Both the position numbers and the translations under genes were made by a program. The notes under the pieces were generated by a model. That model saw only the letters and a program-made list of their open reading frames with translations. It was not told the origin of the DNA and made no database searches. From NCBI GenBank assembly GCA_934465535.1, contig CAKSKV010000006.1, positions 39,680 to 103,679 on the forward strand: a stretch of DNA of 64,000 nt. Direction: 5' to 3'. The stretch comes from an uncultured Clostridia bacterium (GTDB taxonomy: Bacteria > Bacillota > Clostridia > Christensenellales > QALW01). The number at the start of each line of letters is the position of its first letter. The first letter of the stretch is position 1. Of the stretch, positions 1-9,267 are shown one piece after another.

Positions 1-39
1 GAAGGAAAAGCAGAAAAAGAATTTTTGCGAAAAAACCGT

Positions 40-68
40 TTGACAAATAGAAACGGCTATAATATAAT
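40..68 (+). promoter_or_regulatory. promoter of the tRNA operon
   Basis: A consensus TTGACA (40-45) is followed after 17 bases by TATAAT (63-68), 24 bases before the first tRNA. The match to the housekeeping sigma factor consensus is exact in both boxes. Confidence 0.85.
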
Positions 69-92
69 ACCGATGTTTCCGAAAGGAAAAAT

Positions 93-166
93 GCGGGTGT
101 AGCTCAACGGTAGAGCCCCAGCCTTCCAAGCTGGTTGCGTGGGTTCGATTCCCATCACCCGCTCCA
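93..166 (+). tRNA. tRNA-Gly (anticodon TCC)
   Basis: A full cloverleaf can be drawn. The acceptor GCGGGTG pairs with CACCCGC, the anticodon loop holds TCC, the T loop is GTTCGATTC, and the 3' CCA is encoded. It is the first of five tRNAs in one cluster. Confidence 0.95.
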
Positions 167-175
167 TTTTTTCCT

Positions 176-252
<77 letters not shown>

Positions 253-265
253 AAATAGCTGAAAC

Positions 266-343
<78 letters not shown>

Positions 344-370
344 TTATTATATTTATAAATCCCTGTTTAT

Positions 371-445
371 TGGGGTGTAGCCAAGCGGTAAGGCATCGGA
401 TTTTGATTCCGACACGCGAAGGTTCGATCCCTTCCTCCCCAGCCA
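371..445 (+). tRNA. tRNA-Gln (anticodon TTG)
   Basis: The acceptor TGGGGTG faces CTCCCCA with one T-T mismatch at the sixth pair. The anticodon stem TCGGA/TCCGA frames a loop carrying TTG, and GCCA ends the gene. Confidence 0.94.
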
Positions 446-451
446 ATATCC

Positions 452-527
452 GATTCATTAGCTCAGTAGGTAGAGCACCTGACTTTTAATCAGGGTGTCC
501 CGGGTTCGACTCCCGGATGGATCACCA
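452..527 (+). tRNA. tRNA-Lys (anticodon TTT)
   Basis: The acceptor GATTCAT pairs with ATGGATC. The anticodon loop CTTTTAA carries TTT and the encoded end is ACCA. It is the last tRNA of the cluster and is followed at once by a terminator. Confidence 0.95.
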
Positions 528-528
528 T

Positions 529-568
529 AAACCGGCAGGTACAGAAGGTACCCGCCGGTTTTGCTTTT
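529..568 (+). terminator. terminator of the tRNA operon
   Basis: AACCGGC-A-GGTAC pairs with GTACC-C-GCCGGTT around a short loop and is followed by TTTTGCTTTT. It starts two bases after tRNA-Lys. Confidence 0.85.
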
Positions 569-577
569 AATACTCCG

Positions 578-608
578 GCACGCAAAAGGCGTGCTTTTTT
601 GTTTTTTT
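578..608 (+). terminator. second tandem terminator
   Basis: GCACGC (578-583) pairs with GCGTGC (589-594) around AAAAG, followed by a long T-rich run. It backs up the terminator just upstream. Confidence 0.75.
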
Positions 609-881
609 GAAAATGGCTTTTGCGGCGGGCAAAGGCGGCTGGAACGGGCGGGAAGGAGGGGAGAATAAAGCGGGAGAGGCGCGCGGAGGCGGTGAGAAGG
701 GCGGAAAACGGGAAAATGCAATTTGAACGGGGGGTTTCCTGCAAATAGTATGAAAACGATGTGAAGGCGTTTTCGGCAAAAGCGCGGGATAACGGGAAAC
801 GGGGCAAAATGCCGTGAAGGAAGGCAAAACAAAAAAATTCAAAATATGAGTTTCAAATGCGTATAAAATGCAAAAAAATTA
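609..881. other. gene-free G/A-rich spacer
   Basis: No gene is supported here. The stretch is strongly G- and A-biased on the plus strand, so long open frames appear on the minus strand. These have implausible Pro/Arg/Phe/Ser-rich translations and no ribosome site, and I read them as composition artefacts. Confidence 0.6.
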
Positions 882-910
882 TTGACAAATCAGAGAGGTA
901 CGAGTATTAT
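882..910 (+). promoter_or_regulatory. promoter of the peptide importer operon
   Basis: TTGACA (882-887) is followed after 17 bases by TATTAT (905-910). The resulting leader of about 130 bases contains a small hairpin (GGAAA/TTTCC near 947-960). I do not recognise a known riboswitch in it. Confidence 0.7.
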
Positions 911-1051
911 AATTACAATCATATTAGTTTACGTTCGTGAGCCGAAGGAAACGGTTTTCCTGCCTGTTTTGCATAAGGACGACAGAGAAATTTCATTTCA
1001 CGGGAGAATCGGGCGGGGGTAATATGGAAAATTCATTAAGGAGTGATTAAG

Positions 1052-3253
1052 ATGAAGACGAAGAAGATTCTTGTTTCGCTGCTTGCTCTGTGCATGGCAG
1101 TGGTTCTTCTGGCATCCTGCAATCCGTCCTCGACTACTCAGCCGTCGGCCGGACCCAGTGATTCCGCCAGCGGAGAGCTTAAGGATCTGACGGAAGGCCT
1201 CGAAGCGCTGGATGCGTCAAAGAAGATCTATGACGCAAACTTCGGCGAGTTCCTGGCGCTGTATAATGACGCAAAGGATAACTCCAAGAGTGTTTCCGAG
1301 CGTTATGCGAAGATGGCTATTGCCGAGGCTAAGCTGCTTCAGCTGGCTACCTTCCTGCCCATGACGGCTAAGGGCGGCAACTATGCTATAAGCAGAGTGG
1401 CTCCCTACACCATCGACTATGCCAACTGGGGCGCTGATATGGACAGATTCCATCAGGCTCTTGTTATCGACGGAGCTCCGCTGCTTGCTGAGCACCGCAA
1501 CGAGATGAAGGCTAAGTGGGGCGAGCTGAAGGGCACCGGCACCTATGAGGCATGGGCTAAGGAGTACCTTGCAGGCAAGGGCTACAAGCTCAAGGACAGC
1601 TACACACTGGCTTTCACCTCCAATGTGGAGATCTGGGACGCACTGGCTACCTCTTATGCTTCCGATACCGAGGCTCTGGTAAACACCATTGACGGCCTGT
1701 ATGAGTATGATGTTGAGGGCGTTCAGAAGCCCGCTCTGGCTGAGAGCTACACCATCTCCGAGGACGGCAAGACCTACACCATCAAGCTTCGCGAGGGCGT
1801 TCACTGGGTGGACAGCGAGAAGCGCGACCTGGGCGAGCTGACCGCTGAGGACTTTGTGGCGGGCTTCCAGCACATGCTGGATGCTGTAGGCGGCAACGAG
1901 TACCTGGTTGAGGGCGTTGTTAAGGGCGTCAGCGAGTACCTTGCCAAGACCAACACCGACTTCAGCGCTGTGGGCGTTAAGGCTGTCGACAAGTACACTC
2001 TGGTTTATGAGCTGGAGAATGCTACCTCTTACTTCCCGACCATGTGGGCTTACAACATCTTTGAGCCTATGTGCAAGAGCTACTATGAGCAGATGGGCGG
2101 CAAGTTCGGCACCGAGTTCGATGCTACTGCCGAGAGCTACAAGTACGGCAAGGGCCCGGACAGCATTGCTTACTGCGGCCCGTATGTAATCAGCGGCTAT
2201 GTAAAGGACAGCTCTGTTACCTTTACCGCTAACCCCTCTTACTGGAACAAGGACAACATCAATGTAAAGACCATCAACTGGAAGTACTATGACGGCAAGG
2301 ATCCGCTTGCTACCTTCAACGACATGATGGCGGGCACTCTGGACGGCGCAGGTCTGAACTCCTCTGCTCTGGTTTCCGCTAAGGAGACCAAGGTTGAAGG
2401 AACCGACAAGAGCTGGTACGATGTGTACGGATACATTTCCGCTCCTGACACCACTGCTTATGTAGCGTTCTACAACCTGAACAGAACTGCGTTTGCAAAC
2501 TATGACAATGCTGACGCAATGAAGTCCACTCTGAGCGCTATGGATGAGATCAGAGCTAAGTATGCTCTTAACAATGTGCACTTCCGCAGAGCTCTGTCCT
2601 TCTCCATCAACCGTGTTGCTTACAATGCAGCCGGCGTTGGCGAGGATCTGGCTCCTATCTCCCTGATCAACAGCTTCACCCCCGGCGACTATGTGTCTCT
2701 GGAGGAAGAGGTTACCGTTAAGATCAACGGCGAAGACAAGACTTATCCGGCGGGCACCTTCTACGGCAAGATCATGCAGGATCAGATCGATGCCGACGGA
2801 ACCCACCTGAAGGTTTGGGATCCCGAAGCTGAAGGCGGCGCAGGCTCCAGCAAGGGCTTTGACGGCTGGTACAATGTTGAGGCTGCCGTTGAAGAGCTGA
2901 ACAAGGCTATCGACGAGCTGAAGGCTCAGGGCGTTGAGGTTTCTGCCGAGAACCCGATCGTTCTTGACTACCCCGTATATGCGCAGGGCCCGGTTTATGT
3001 AAACCGTGCCAATGCCGTTAAGAAGTCTGTTGAGGATGCGCTGGGCGGCAAGATCAAGATCATGCTGGTTAACTCCGCTACTCAGCAGGAGTACCTGGCT
3101 GCTACCTACCGCTTCACCAGCGGCGAGGGCGCTAACTATCACATCAACACCAACAGTGGTTGGGGACCTGACTACGGCGATCCTTCTACCTATCTTGATA
3201 CTCTTCTCCCGGACGGCGCCGGATACATGACGAAGTCTTTCGGTCTGTATTAA
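1052..3253 (+). CDS. peptide ABC transporter substrate-binding lipoprotein (OppA-like)
   Basis: This is the extracellular binding component of a dipeptide/oligopeptide importer, anchored to the outer face of the membrane by lipid. The ATG at 1052 follows AAGGAG by 8 bases. The protein has 733 residues: a basic, hydrophobic signal with lipobox LLASC, then a Ser/Pro/Gly linker, a helical N-terminal segment of about 150 residues and a family-5 solute-binding domain. It ends in a motif with GWGPDYGDPSTYLDTLLP shortly before the stop. It heads a five-gene operon with the permeases and ATPases downstream. Its codon use is more biased than that of its neighbours, which suggests high expression. The peptide specificity cannot be read from the sequence. 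Confidence 0.9.
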   Translation: MKTKKILVSLLALCMAVVLLASCNPSSTTQPSAGPSDSASGELKDLTEGLEALDASKKIYDANFGEFLALYNDAKDNSKSVSERYAKMAIAEAKLLQLATFLPMTAKGGNYAISRVAPYTIDYANWGADMDRFHQALVIDGAPLLAEHRNEMKAKWGELKGTGTYEAWAKEYLAGKGYKLKDSYTLAFTSNVEIWDALATSYASDTEALVNTIDGLYEYDVEGVQKPALAESYTISEDGKTYTIKLREGVHWVDSEKRDLGELTAEDFVAGFQHMLDAVGGNEYLVEGVVKGVSEYLAKTNTDFSAVGVKAVDKYTLVYELENATSYFPTMWAYNIFEPMCKSYYEQMGGKFGTEFDATAESYKYGKGPDSIAYCGPYVISGYVKDSSVTFTANPSYWNKDNINVKTINWKYYDGKDPLATFNDMMAGTLDGAGLNSSALVSAKETKVEGTDKSWYDVYGYISAPDTTAYVAFYNLNRTAFANYDNADAMKSTLSAMDEIRAKYALNNVHFRRALSFSINRVAYNAAGVGEDLAPISLINSFTPGDYVSLEEEVTVKINGEDKTYPAGTFYGKIMQDQIDADGTHLKVWDPEAEGGAGSSKGFDGWYNVEAAVEELNKAIDELKAQGVEVSAENPIVLDYPVYAQGPVYVNRANAVKKSVEDALGGKIKIMLVNSATQQEYLAATYRFTSGEGANYHINTNSGWGPDYGDPSTYLDTLLPDGAGYMTKSFGLY

Positions 3254-3282
3254 TTGATGAAGGGTACAACCGTATCATCAAA

Positions 3283-3336
3283 TAAGAAGTAAGGCGAGAG
3301 AGGCGGGGCTGGTTTAGTTTCGCCTCTCCCTTCTTA
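3283..3336 (+). terminator. intercistronic hairpin after the binding protein
   Basis: GAGAGGCG (3298-3305) pairs with CGCCTCTC (3321-3328), and AAGAAG/CTTCTT can extend the base. The T-run after it is weak, so I infer a leaky terminator or 3' stabiliser that keeps the binding protein in excess over the membrane genes. Confidence 0.55.
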
Positions 3337-3382
3337 ATTTATTGCATACCGGACACAAAAAAAGAAGTAGTGGTACGAAAAA

Positions 3383-4960
3383 ATGAGTAAGTATTTGATT
3401 AAGCGCCTTTTATTGGGGCTCCTATCCGTTCTGGCGATCGTCGTTATCGTTATGATTCTGATATATACCTGCATGAGCCGAGAAATGGTGTTTGCGGGCG
3501 ATCCGAACTACAGCCACAAGGTGAGCAACGAGAGGATTGCTTACGAATACACAAAATGGAAGGAATACGGCTATGTTGATTATATTACATATGCCGATTA
3601 CCTGTTAGAGCTTCAGAAAAACGGAGAAATTGACGAAGAAACCCGCGTTAAGGCGGTAGCGTTCGGCATTAAGCCGGACAGAGATTCCGAAATTGTTTCG
3701 GAGTATGTTAAAAAATTTACCGAATATTATGAGTCTAAAGGTTATACGGTGCAGCGTGTGGATGCAAAGATGCAGACCTCCACAAAGCCGGTGCTTGGCG
3801 GAAAGCAGCTGCTTTTTGCATACCGCGACATACCGATAACCACAAGGCTTTGGAAATATCTTACGGGACTTGTTACGGTGGACAATATTCACTACGCTTC
3901 CGGCGATGTAGGGGAGCGCGGACTGACCTTCACCCTGCATGACCCGGTTTACGGCGGCGAAAAGTTCTCCCCCGCGATTATCGGCAACGGCACAAAGCAT
4001 AAATATCTGCTTTATTTTGATGATAAGTTCCCGTTTATACATCAGAACCTTATTACCATAAATCTTGCAACCAGCTATAACATCAACCCCGGCGAAGATG
4101 TGTTTGACACAATGACCAAAACGCAGGGCAACAAGGTGCTTTCCATGGTGACCTATCCCACCGGCTTCCAGGAGGAAACGGCGGGCGACCTGCATTCGGC
4201 CACTTATGTAGAGGGCTCGCTTGCGGCCTCCAAGCTTAACCAGGAAAGATTCTTGGACGATTATACCAACCTTGCAAAGAACCTCAGCGGCAAATCCAAG
4301 ATGTTCTATTCCTTTGTGATAGGTATAATTTCAGTGGCGCTTGCGTACCTGATGGGTATTCCGCTGGGTATACTGATGGCACGCCGCAAGGACAAAATTG
4401 CGGACAAGCTGGGCACTATATATATTGTGTTCATAATGGCGGTGCCATCCCTTGCGTATATATTCATGTTCAAGGCAATCGGTGCGAAGGCTGGTCTTGA
4501 AAAATATGTCCGCTTCAGTACAGATACATTCAGCCCGCTTTACTACATTCTGCCTATCGTATCCCTTGCGCTGCCGTCGGTTGCAAACCTGATGAAATGG
4601 ATACGGCGCTATATGATAGACCAGCAGAATTCCGATTATGTTAAGTTCGCGCGTTCGGGCGGTCTTTCGGAGAAGGAGATATTCTCCAAGCACATTCTTA
4701 AAAACGCGATAATCCCGATAGTGCACGGAATACCGGCAAGCGTGCTGGGCGCCCTTACCGGTGCGATTATCACAGAGCGCGTTTACTATGTTCCCGGTGT
4801 AGGTAATGTGCTGACGGAGGCAATATCGCGCTATGACAACTCGGTAATCGTGGGCATTACGCTGTTCTATTCGGTGCTGAGCGTGCTGTCGCTGATTTTG
4901 GGCGATATACTTATGGCAATGGTTGACCCGAGAATTTCCTTCTCGGAGAAGGCGAGGTGA
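3383..4960 (+). CDS. peptide ABC transporter permease (OppB-like)
   Basis: This is the first inner-membrane channel subunit of the importer. At 525 residues it is much longer than the usual ~310. After the first membrane helix (residues ~9-29) there is a large extracytoplasmic insert reaching to about residue 300, followed by the normal five-helix core. The ATPase-contact loop is visible as the stretch around VKFARSGGLSEKEIFSKH, and a typical GAIITERVYYVPGVG segment lies near the end. Long first loops are known in some OppB relatives. The stop overlaps the next gene's GTG by four bases, indicating translational coupling. Confidence 0.88.
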   Translation: MSKYLIKRLLLGLLSVLAIVVIVMILIYTCMSREMVFAGDPNYSHKVSNERIAYEYTKWKEYGYVDYITYADYLLELQKNGEIDEETRVKAVAFGIKPDRDSEIVSEYVKKFTEYYESKGYTVQRVDAKMQTSTKPVLGGKQLLFAYRDIPITTRLWKYLTGLVTVDNIHYASGDVGERGLTFTLHDPVYGGEKFSPAIIGNGTKHKYLLYFDDKFPFIHQNLITINLATSYNINPGEDVFDTMTKTQGNKVLSMVTYPTGFQEETAGDLHSATYVEGSLAASKLNQERFLDDYTNLAKNLSGKSKMFYSFVIGIISVALAYLMGIPLGILMARRKDKIADKLGTIYIVFIMAVPSLAYIFMFKAIGAKAGLEKYVRFSTDTFSPLYYILPIVSLALPSVANLMKWIRRYMIDQQNSDYVKFARSGGLSEKEIFSKHILKNAIIPIVHGIPASVLGALTGAIITERVYYVPGVGNVLTEAISRYDNSVIVGITLFYSVLSVLSLILGDILMAMVDPRISFSEKAR

Positions 4961-5952
4961 GCATAGTGGAGCAGAAAATAAATCTTGAGGAACTGGGAAT
5001 GACGGAGGAAGAGCTGTTTTCCCCGGTGGACAACAGCGCGGTGGATGCCGAAAAGATAACCGCTCCGCGGTATTCCTACTGGCACTCCGTGTTCAGGGTA
5101 TTCTTCCGTAAAAAGATAAACATTATCATTCTTGCGCTGCTTGCCATAATAATAATGTTTGCTTATATTTATCCGGCAATAACCCATTATGACCCGGAGA
5201 TTGACCCGTACATTCATGTTTTGGAGCCTTCCAATTTCCATCTGACGCCCTCGGAGGCGATGAATCGCTTCGGTTCTTCGCTTAAGTGGGTGCTGGGCAG
5301 CGGCGCTTCCGGTGAATCTACCTTTGACGCCGTGTGGTACGGCGCGGGAATATCTATCTCCCTTGCATTTGTGTGCGCTCTTATCAACATGACAATGGGT
5401 GTTGTTATAGGCGCAATATGGGGCTTTTCAAAGAAATTTGATATGATAATGAACCCGATATATAACATTGTGGGTAATGTGCCGTACATTTTGCTGATAT
5501 CGGTGTTCATAATGATAATGTCGGCCAGCTTTTGGACGATGGTATTTGCCCTTACAATCACGGGCTGGATGGGCATAGCCTATTTCATACGAACGCAGGT
5601 TATAATCATCCGTGACAGGGAATACAACCTTGCTTCAAGGTGCCTGGGAACCTCCACGGTAAAGATTGCGATGCGCAACATACTGCCGTTTATGACCTCC
5701 ATTATAGTGACCCTTATTGCCACGGAGATCCCGTCCTATATATCCTACGAGGTATTCCTTTCCTTTATAGGTATGGGCCTTAAGGATATGTCGCTGGGTA
5801 AGCTGATTGAGATGTCCAACAGCTCGATGCTTACGCCGGGCTGGGAGTTGGAGTTCTGGAGCCCTGTTATTATTGCCTCCATCATAACGGTTGTGCTGTA
5901 TGTGGTTGGTCAGAACCTGGGTGACGCTTCCGATCCCAGAACGCATATGTAA
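4957..5952 (+). CDS. peptide ABC transporter permease (OppC-like)
   Basis: This is the second channel subunit, 331 residues. It starts at GTG 4957 within a GTGA overlap with the upstream permease, and no alternative start fits better. A soluble N-terminus of about 50 residues precedes the first helix (around IIILALLAIIIMFAYI). A long external loop and five more helices follow. The ATPase-coupling loop is recognisable near REYNLASRCLGTSTVKI, matching the EAA motif region of the family. It pairs with the preceding OppB-like subunit. Confidence 0.88.
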   Translation: MSIVEQKINLEELGMTEEELFSPVDNSAVDAEKITAPRYSYWHSVFRVFFRKKINIIILALLAIIIMFAYIYPAITHYDPEIDPYIHVLEPSNFHLTPSEAMNRFGSSLKWVLGSGASGESTFDAVWYGAGISISLAFVCALINMTMGVVIGAIWGFSKKFDMIMNPIYNIVGNVPYILLISVFIMIMSASFWTMVFALTITGWMGIAYFIRTQVIIIRDREYNLASRCLGTSTVKIAMRNILPFMTSIIVTLIATEIPSYISYEVFLSFIGMGLKDMSLGKLIEMSNSSMLTPGWELEFWSPVIIASIITVVLYVVGQNLGDASDPRTHM

Positions 5953-5963
5953 GGAGGCGCGCA

Positions 5964-7724
5964 ATGGAAAACAACAATGCAAATGAAAAAAAGGTGCTGC
6001 TCTCGGTTCAGGATCTGTTTGTAAAATTCCGGGTGCGCGGCAGGATACTTACCGCCATACGCGGGATATCCCTTGATATTTACGAAAATGAGTCCATTGC
6101 CATAGTGGGTGAGTCGGGCTCCGGCAAATCGGTATTTACAAAGACCTTTGCGGGAATGCTGGACGACAACGGCTTCATTGACAACGGAAATATAATTTTC
6201 AACGATGAGGAGCTGGCGGACACCTGTGTGCCCAAGGGGCGCACGGAGCGCTCGATAGTGGGACATGCATACAGAAAGCTGAACAGGTTTTCCTCGCTTG
6301 AGTTCGGCGCGGACACCTATAAGGAGATTCTGGAGCTTAAGCATGACAAGAAGATACGCATGTCTTTAAGCGACGAGGACGAGCAGGCATACAAGGACAA
6401 GATCAACGCGGCGCTGTTCCGCAGAACCGAAGCGTACAACCGCAAGCAGACCTATGCATCCTCGGAAAAGGACAAGATAAAAGCGGCAAACGAAGAAATC
6501 GATGCGGAGAATGCCAAAATAAATGCTTTGGGCAAGGAAATGAAGCAGGCCATCAAGACGCATAAGGCTGCGCTTAAGAAGGATGCTGCATATCAGGCGG
6601 AATATGCCGAAAAAATGCTGAAGCTGAAGGCAAAGTATGTAAAGGAAACGGAGCAGGAGCCGGATGCGCAGACAATGGAGCGCAACATGGTGCTTGCAAA
6701 GGAGATTTATCTTTCGGTAGGGCGTTACGGCGCATATAAGCGCATGCAGCTGATTCGCGGCCTGCTCAAGGCGTTGGGGCAGGCAATGCGAATGGGAGTT
6801 GACCTTAATGACGAGCAGCAGCGCAATGCAGTGTTTGACACCGTAGCCTTCCGCGTTAAATACCTTGACGAGAATGAAAAGCAGCTGCACGGAACCTGCG
6901 TGCTGAACCTTGCAAAAATCAAGTACGGCGGGGACTGGGGACAGATTCGCGGCAAGCGGATAGCCACCGTGTTCCAGGATCCGATGACCTCGCTGAACCC
7001 GATAATAACCATAGGCAAGCAGATTACTTCAATTATTATCAAGCATCAGCATTGCTCTGAGGTAGAAGCGCGCGAAAGAGCAATGATACTTATGAAAAAG
7101 GTCGGAATACCGAATGCGGAAAAGCGTTTTGACGACTATCCCTTCCAGTACTCCGGCGGTATGCGTCAGAGAATAGTTATTGCAATTGCTCTTTCCTGCC
7201 AGCCTAAGATCCTCATATGCGATGAGCCTACAACCGCGCTGGACGTTACAATTCAGGCGCAGATACTTAAGCTTATAAAGGATCTGCAGAAGGAATTCGG
7301 GTATACCATCGTGTTTATTACGCACGACCTTGGTGTGGTGGCGAATATTGCGGACCGCGTAGCCGTGCTGTATGCAGGACAGATAGTGGAGCTGGGCAAG
7401 GTGGAAGAGGTGTTCTACGATCCGCGTCATCCGTACACTTGGGCGCTGCTTTCCTCGCTGCCGCAGCTTGCGCAGCGCAATACAAAGCTGTATTCCATTA
7501 CCGGCACACCTCCGTCTTTGTATAATACGATAGTGGGGGATCCGTTTGCACCGCGCAATCCGTACTGTCTCAAGATAGACACGGTAAAGGAACCGCCGAT
7601 GTTCAAGGTGACGGATACGCACTATGCGAAAACCTGGCTGCTTGATCCAAGAGCGCCGAAGGTGGAAAAACCGGAGATAATTACTGACATTCACGAACGG
7701 CTGATGAAAGCCTTCAATATTTGA
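5964..7724 (+). CDS. peptide ABC transporter ATPase (OppD-like) with a large internal insertion
   Basis: This is one of two cytoplasmic ATPases that power the importer. Walker A GESGSGKS lies at residues 49-56, the Q-loop [11 protein letters not shown] near 335, the signature YSGGMRQR and Walker [13 protein letters not shown] further on, and the OppD-type C-terminal region with a Pro-rich [14 protein letters not shown] motif. The protein has 586 residues where the family usually has 320-350. The excess lies between Walker A and the Q-loop, about residues 85-325. It is Lys/Glu/Ala-rich, predicted by eye to be helical and coiled-coil-like, and opens no frameshift. All catalytic motifs are intact, so the gene should be functional. 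Confidence 0.88.
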   Translation: MENNNANEKKVLLSVQDLFVKFRVRGRILTAIRGISLDIYENESIAIVGESGSGKSVFTKTFAGMLDDNGFIDNGNIIFNDEELADTCVPKGRTERSIVGHAYRKLNRFSSLEFGADTYKEILELKHDKKIRMSLSDEDEQAYKDKINAALFRRTEAYNRKQTYASSEKDKIKAANEEIDAENAKINALGKEMKQAIKTHKAALKKDAAYQAEYAEKMLKLKAKYVKETEQEPDAQTMERNMVLAKEIYLSVGRYGAYKRMQLIRGLLKALGQAMRMGVDLNDEQQRNAVFDTVAFRVKYLDENEKQLHGTCVLNLAKIKYGGDWGQIRGKRIATVFQDPMTSLNPIITIGKQITSIIIKHQHCSEVEARERAMILMKKVGIPNAEKRFDDYPFQYSGGMRQRIVIAIALSCQPKILICDEPTTALDVTIQAQILKLIKDLQKEFGYTIVFITHDLGVVANIADRVAVLYAGQIVELGKVEEVFYDPRHPYTWALLSSLPQLAQRNTKLYSITGTPPSLYNTIVGDPFAPRNPYCLKIDTVKEPPMFKVTDTHYAKTWLLDPRAPKVEKPEIITDIHERLMKAFNI

Positions 7725-7740
7725 TAAGGAGGGGATATCG

Positions 7741-9093
7741 GTGTCTGAATTGAAAAATGATGCCGCGGTTAAGGCGGTAAAGAAAAGCGGACGCGGCGCT
7801 TCACGGCTGCCGGAGCATGGCCCGGTGGACGCAAACGGCAGGGAAATACTGCTGTCGCTGAAGAATGTTGATATCACCTTCGGTAAGGGTGAGAAGGCGG
7901 TAAGAGCGGTTAAGAATGCGACATTCGACATTTACCGCGGAGAGACATTTTCCCTTGTTGGAGAATCGGGTTCCGGAAAAACAACTATCGGACGGGCGGT
8001 TATAAGAGTAAACCCGTGTGCTGCCGGCGAAATCGATTATAAAGGCGTAAGGATATCCGGAAAGCTGCCCAGGGCGCTGGACCGTGAAGTAATCAGAAAT
8101 ATCCAGATGGTGTTTCAGGATCCGGCGGCATCGCTTAACGAGCGCGCGACCGTTGATTATATTATTTCCGAGGGTCTGTATAATTTTCATCTGTTCAAGG
8201 ATGAGGCGGACAGAGTGCACAAGGTGGAGGAGATCATAAATGAGGTTGGTCTGCTTCCTGAGCATCTGACAAGATACCCGCATGAGTTTTCGGGCGGTCA
8301 GCGTCAGAGAATTGGTCTTGCGCGTGCAATGGTTATGCAGCCGGAGCTGGTGGTGGCGGATGAGCCTATAAGCGCGCTGGATGTCTCCATTCGTGCGCAG
8401 GTGCTTAACCTGATGAAAAAATTCCAGCAGGAGCGCGGTACGACATATCTGTTTATTGCACACGACCTTTCCATAGTGCGGTTTATCTCCGATCGTATCG
8501 GCGTTATATACAAGGGTGATATAGTTGAGATAGCGGAGGCGGACGAGCTGTTTAATTACCCGCTGCATCCGTATACGCGCTCGCTGCTTTCGGCAATTCC
8601 GATTCCGGATCCGAAGCTGGAAAAGCACAAGGAGCTGTTTACCTACGATCCGTCGGTGCACGATTACAGCACGGAAAAGCCTGTGCTTACCGATATAGGG
8701 CATAACCATTTCGTATTCGGCAGCAGCAGCGAGATTGAGGCATACAAGGCTCAGCGAGAGGGAGAGCCGCTTAAATCCATAAAGATTCTTACTCCCGAAC
8801 AGGAGCTGGCAAACGCTGCCGCCGAAGAAAAGGGAGAAAAAGCCGAGAAAAAGGAAATGCTGGAGGCAGAGCAGTATGTGCTGGATGCTCCGGTTCACGA
8901 TACCGGCAACAAGTGGTACAGCGTTGGTTCATTCTTCCTTCCGATATTCGGTTTGATAGGATGGCTGCTGTTCAAGCACTTTAAGTATTACAGAAATTAC
9001 AAGGCCTGCAAAAAGGGTACGCTGTGGGGGCTTGGAATTCTGGGAGGCATAATAGTGCTGTATCTGCTGCTTTTGCTTACATCTCTATTGTAA
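7741..9093 (+). CDS. peptide ABC transporter ATPase (OppF-like) with a membrane tail
   Basis: This is the second ATPase of the importer. GTG 7741 follows AAGGAGGGG. Walker [10 protein letters not shown] lies near residue 75, Q-loop [11 protein letters not shown], signature FSGGQRQR, Walker [13 protein letters not shown] and the H-loop HD follow, and then the OppF C-terminal [13 protein letters not shown] motif. After the normal end come about 100 further residues. A charged, Glu/Lys-rich stretch leads into two hydrophobic segments (about residues 396-416 and 430-450) that look like membrane helices. A membrane tail is not normal for this soluble subunit. A strong terminator follows the gene. 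Confidence 0.87.
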   Translation: MSELKNDAAVKAVKKSGRGASRLPEHGPVDANGREILLSLKNVDITFGKGEKAVRAVKNATFDIYRGETFSLVGESGSGKTTIGRAVIRVNPCAAGEIDYKGVRISGKLPRALDREVIRNIQMVFQDPAASLNERATVDYIISEGLYNFHLFKDEADRVHKVEEIINEVGLLPEHLTRYPHEFSGGQRQRIGLARAMVMQPELVVADEPISALDVSIRAQVLNLMKKFQQERGTTYLFIAHDLSIVRFISDRIGVIYKGDIVEIAEADELFNYPLHPYTRSLLSAIPIPDPKLEKHKELFTYDPSVHDYSTEKPVLTDIGHNHFVFGSSSEIEAYKAQREGEPLKSIKILTPEQELANAAAEEKGEKAEKKEMLEAEQYVLDAPVHDTGNKWYSVGSFFLPIFGLIGWLLFKHFKYYRNYKACKKGTLWGLGILGGIIVLYLLLLLTSLL

Positions 9094-9100
9094 TTTATTC

Positions 9101-9128
9101 GGGCGTCCCCTCCGGGACGCCCTGTTTT
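9101..9128 (+). terminator. terminator of the peptide importer operon
   Basis: GGGCGTCCC (9101-9109) pairs perfectly with GGGACGCCC (9114-9122) around CTCC, followed by TGTTTTTA. Confidence 0.9.
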
Positions 9129-9267
9129 TACCGGGGTTCCGGTTCGCATTTTTTACATAATCGGGTTTTACGAAGCAAAGCTTTTTATGACAGACGGTAT
9201 AATTGAGTGCAGATATAAGGCCCGAAACGGATGAGAATACCGGCAAAAAATATATCGGAGGTTTTTG

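Noticed and set aside
911..1040. Possible riboswitch in the peptide importer leader
   Set aside because: Only one small hairpin and no conserved core known to me.
1217..3142. Long minus-strand open frame of 641 codons opposite the binding-protein gene
   Set aside because: It is the mirror of a strongly codon-biased plus-strand gene. The translation has no domain pattern and no ribosome site.
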